Below are positions 60,295 through 64,000 of a stretch of DNA of 64,000 nt, piece after piece. Each line of letters begins with the position of its first letter. Position 1 is the stretch's first letter. The stretch spans positions 20,808,693 to 20,872,692 of the forward strand of contig NC_051088.1 of the NCBI RefSeq assembly GCF_901709675.1, read 5' to 3'. Both the position numbers and the translations under genes were made by a program. The notes below the pieces were generated by a model. It worked only from the letters and a program-made list of their open reading frames with translations, ran no database searches and was not told the DNA's origin. This DNA comes from Syngnathus acus (lineage: Eukaryota; Chordata; Actinopteri; Syngnathiformes; Syngnathidae).

Positions 60295-63200
60295 ATTTTT
60301 AAAATTTTTGTGCGAGTGTTTCAACAGCGTAGTGGTTTACTTTGGTGCAGTGGATTGGTCTGTCAGCTCCATCAAAGCAATGTTATGTTCAATGTGGATG
60401 TTCCATGTGCAACTGCTGGCATTTCTTCAAACGACAAGCGATGAACATGCTCAAGTCAGTGTGACAACACCTCTGCATAAAATTCCTTTTTTTTTTTTTT
60501 TTGAAGGAGTCCTTCCCCACCTCCTTGACAAGCTAGATTAGGCATCTATTTCTTCACTTCACATCACAGATGTATATTTCTGTCTGTGTGCTATCCCCCA
60601 AATCTGGTAATGTGTCGAGTAGATTTAGGCTGGAATAGAAGCATGATTAGCCCTGAACTCACTCGTAATACATCCAGTTTTACACTAGTCAACAATGGTA
60701 ACGTGGTTTTCAATGCAGAAAAATGTCTCCAAAGTGTTTCACACCTACTTTTTTCATACCAATTGTTTTGGTTGTGGGGAAAACAATTTTTATTAACAAT
60801 CATAGTGACGAGTTTGATAATGTACCATTGAAGCAAGTTAGTAATGCATTATTTTAGTTACAAAAAAATAGTCAAATCTATATTCTTATTGTGGAATATA
60901 TGACATTTACTACATCCTTAAATATCAACATTATTATTATTATATTATTATTTAATTGTGTAGCACTTGTGTAAGAGAGATGATTGGGTTTGCATTTGCT
61001 GTCAAGATGCAGCATACTACACCCTTTGAATTATGCATCGTTCCTTCAAAGAAAGAATGAAGGATGGCGAAGGGGGCATTTGTGAGATGGATGACAACGG
61101 CACAAAAGCAAAGTATCTCAATAGACCGCTACCTCACACACACTTACTCAAGAGGCACACACACATCCAAACACAGCAGCCCAGAAGAAAAATGAGCTGA
61201 TTAGTATGAGGCAATGAGAAAAGGAAGCGAGTGTGTTTTTTTTTTTTTTTAGGCTGTCTGTACGTGCGTGTGCACAAGCTGATATTGACTCTTACTAACA
61301 TGCAAAACTGTTTGGCTAAAGCAAGGTGTCACTGTTCATCTTTTTTGCAGTCTACAGATTATCCTCATAACATTCTTTATTGTGCAAATCAAGAAGTAAA
61401 GTAAAGGTGCAAGTGATACATTCCAGTCACACCCCAAAGAGGTGAAACTGATATTGAAACAAAAATAAAACACACTTTGAAGTATTTCTTACTCATTTCT
61501 GACTCTCTTGCTGTCAAGAAATGGGGAACTATTATATAACAACACTTTGAGGAAACAAAGACATTTGCATAGTGCTCTAAAGAGGCAAATTCCGTGCGTG
61601 TGTGTGTGTGTGTGCACGGAAGAAAGTCGAGGGGTTTTCTCCAGTCTGTATGGCATTGCACGCAGTTAATTTTAGCAAATGAGTGAATACATTATTAATG
61701 ACGCATCTGTGAGTTGCAACATGTAAACAACGCCTACCCTTTTCTTACATCTGCGTCTCATCTGCTTATGCTGAAGATGGAAACCGAATGATGCACACAC
61801 ACCAGTGTCAGCAATCAAAATGTGTTGCCTATGTTTTAATGATTATTCTTGTACCAGGAGTTAATTAAGGTTCATTCTCAATACCACCCCTTCCTAGATG
61901 AGAACACTTCTCAATAATAACTAACATTGGCGAGCAAAAGGAAAAGGGGGGCACATACATGGACTGAAAGTAATATTTATTTTCATTGTAATGACATTCG
62001 TTGGATTAGATGTACCATACGTTGTTGGTAAGCTATAGCGTTAGTTTAAACGGCGTCGGAGCAAGCCTTGCTAAACGTCTGAAAACTATGACCGACTGCC
62101 ACTCGTTTGCACATTCCTCCTATTTGAAAATAATTTTAAAAACAATCAGTTTTGATTTTGCGAGGTGTCGGGTACATCCTCGGCTTCATTGTTGTTGACT
62201 CGGTAGCACTATCATCTCTCAAACGACGTTCTTGCTTTCTTTCTCAAGCAGTATTTTTGTTATGCTGAGGGCTCAAATAAATAAACTGGCTAGTTGCGTC
62301 TCTCTATCTACTTGGAAATTGTAATCCTGCCAAATATAACCCATTCGTAATAAATGTACTTGAAATCTGATTGTGTTTTCTCTAACTGTATTGTTACATT
62401 TTTTATATCTTAAATACATAAGTCTATTTATTGCTACTCTCCAAGCCTGCCAACAAAGTCCATGAGGGCCACTGAATAAAAATTTCACTTCATAAGGGCG
62501 TCCTCACCTTTCTTAGAAAATACATAGAATATTGTTACCACTTTTTGGAGAATAAAGCATGCTAGCTTAAAATCATCCTTAGGACTTTGTGTGCGTGCTT
62601 TTTGTGTGTTCATTCGCACGTATAGCACTCCGCCCTTGGGAATCTTCCTTGATTGATGCAGTCAGCAAGCTCGGGGGGGTGAGAGACGGCCGCTGGGGAT
62701 GGATGGAGATAAGAAGGGAAAGAGGAAAGCTGATAAAGGAAGAGCTAGAAATGCATTCATCAAGCAGCACAATCAGATTGTTTTGTTGGTGTCAAGTCTT
62801 TTTTTTTTTCTTTCATCCTCTTCTCTGCAACTGCCAATCCCCTGGAGTCGTCTCTCCAATGCACGCTTATGCACGTGCACACATGCCCATGCATGCACAC
62901 GGTGAAAGCATGCAAGTGTCAAATCTTTGCGTGGGAAGGTGTCATGCTGATATTAAATCATGGGAAGTTGAGAAGAGGAACGACGTCATGGAGAGATAGA
63001 AAATGTGTGTCACACTGTCTTTAGTTACACACGTACACGCAAACACACAAAACTGTTTTTATTTGTACACAGTTACAGCCCTTAACTTTGTCAGATTTCT
63101 AATGAGACCACCTCCACCCTCCCATTATCCACATTATCCACACATCAGCAGAGGCGTAGCCCTACTATTGATAAACGCGCTCTCATTTGCTCTAGAAGCT

Positions 63201-64000
63201 GAGTCCTTGTCTCAATTAGGATGCTTCGTTGTCCTCCTGCCCTCCCTCTATCCTATTCATCTCCTGTGCCTTTCTCATTTTGCCACCCGTGTCATGGCAC
63301 GGGCGCACGAATTTCATTTTCACATCAGAAAATAAATTATGCATTTTAAAATGCTTCAGTCTTATGAAGGCTTCAGTACTCTAAGTTGGTTTATAGATTT
63401 GTTCACAGCTTGAATCTTCATGTTTGAATTCTTCAATTGCAGGAAGCTTGTGTGCAACAGTTTTCCTGATTTGTCAATCTCATTTGGGGCGATTCAAAAT
63501 TTGAATCACAGTTGCACAATGTGGCGATTTTGAAAATGACATCCAGTCAAATGTAGGGGTGCCAGGATTTGGTGAATTATCACAATTTACACTATAATTC
63601 AAATGTTTGGGGGTCATCCAGACAATTTAGTGTTTTCCATGAAAACTAACATAATAATGAGTTACAGCGTGTTTTTGATATACCGTCATGTTTGGTTACA
63701 CTAACATATTGTAGCGTGTGCTATGGATTACAGAAGCAGTGAATTCCAATCAAAACACAGCGACTTGTAAGTTTGTAGTGACACTGAATCATAAACAGCG
63801 TAACCTCTCTCCCTTCATTTCTCTCGCATTCTGTCCCTCCCTCGTTCCCATACTCTGGAACAGAATGATGTGTTTGGAAAGTTGGAAACAGGAGTACTCA
63901 AAGTAACATTTATAAACATACTGTTGCAAAGCTACAAAGTTCAATAAAGGTTTAATGGACTGTATCATCTTAATTGTCTTTATCTTTAATTTGCACATAG

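Larger units (their letters stand above)
55870..64000 (+). other. pard3b-like intron 2 (partial)
   Basis: No third exon (expected L-I-A-V-F-x-E-Q) was seen. The interval contains an AT-rich tract (56074-56225), a (CA)n run (57154-57178), a near-full MITE (59692-60107), a SINE scrap (60255-60294) and poly-T tracts. Short open frames lack family character. Confidence 0.7.

Noticed and set aside
61389-61661. Possible third exon of the pard3b-like gene in 55.9-64 kb
   Set aside because: No frame in this interval shows the expected L-I-A-V-F-x-E-Q core after an acceptor.

Overview
The window is nuclear DNA from a bony fish, most likely a percomorph teleost. The evidence is GT-AG split genes with vertebrate protein families, dense small DNA-transposon relics (MITEs), a tRNA-derived SINE with a (GGAT)n tail, and many microsatellites. 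No bacterial, phage or CRISPR-like content was seen. The species cannot be fixed from the sequence.

Three protein-coding loci are supported by exons with matching splice phases. (1) mbnl2 (muscleblind-like splicing regulator), minus strand, at the left edge: three coding exons at 9789-9962, 1106-1270 and 799-1002 carry the start codon, zinc fingers 1-2 and the linker. Fingers 3-4 lie off the left edge and the 5' non-coding exon(s) were not found. (2) A complete zona-pellucida/egg-coat gene of the ZP3 type, minus strand, 28044-32418: 11 coding exons, one uninterrupted frame of 501 residues, signal peptide, 12 family cysteines, a furin site and a C-terminal membrane anchor. A poly(A) signal lies 4 bases after the stop. 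One 75-base intron has a GC donor. (3) The first two coding exons of a Par-3 family polarity gene, pard3b-like, plus strand, at 52077-52193 and 55768-55869; the rest lies off the right edge.

Layout: 1-10 kb, mbnl2 exons and an 8.5-kb intron; 10-28 kb, repeat-rich non-coding DNA in which the mbnl2 promoter may lie; 28-32.4 kb, the compact zp3-like gene with MITE debris in two of its larger introns; 32.4-52 kb, a non-coding interval with a solo LTR (35046-35454, 5-base target duplication), paired MITEs and microsatellites; 52-64 kb, start of the pard3b-like gene and its first introns.

The three genes are functionally unrelated (RNA splicing, egg coat, cell polarity), so their adjacency is chromosomal neighbourhood rather than an operon-like unit. 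I found no unprecedented gene system. The most notable items are the zp3-like gene with its GC-AG intron and extra introns, the solo LTR with a triplicated 47-base unit, and the several MITE families.
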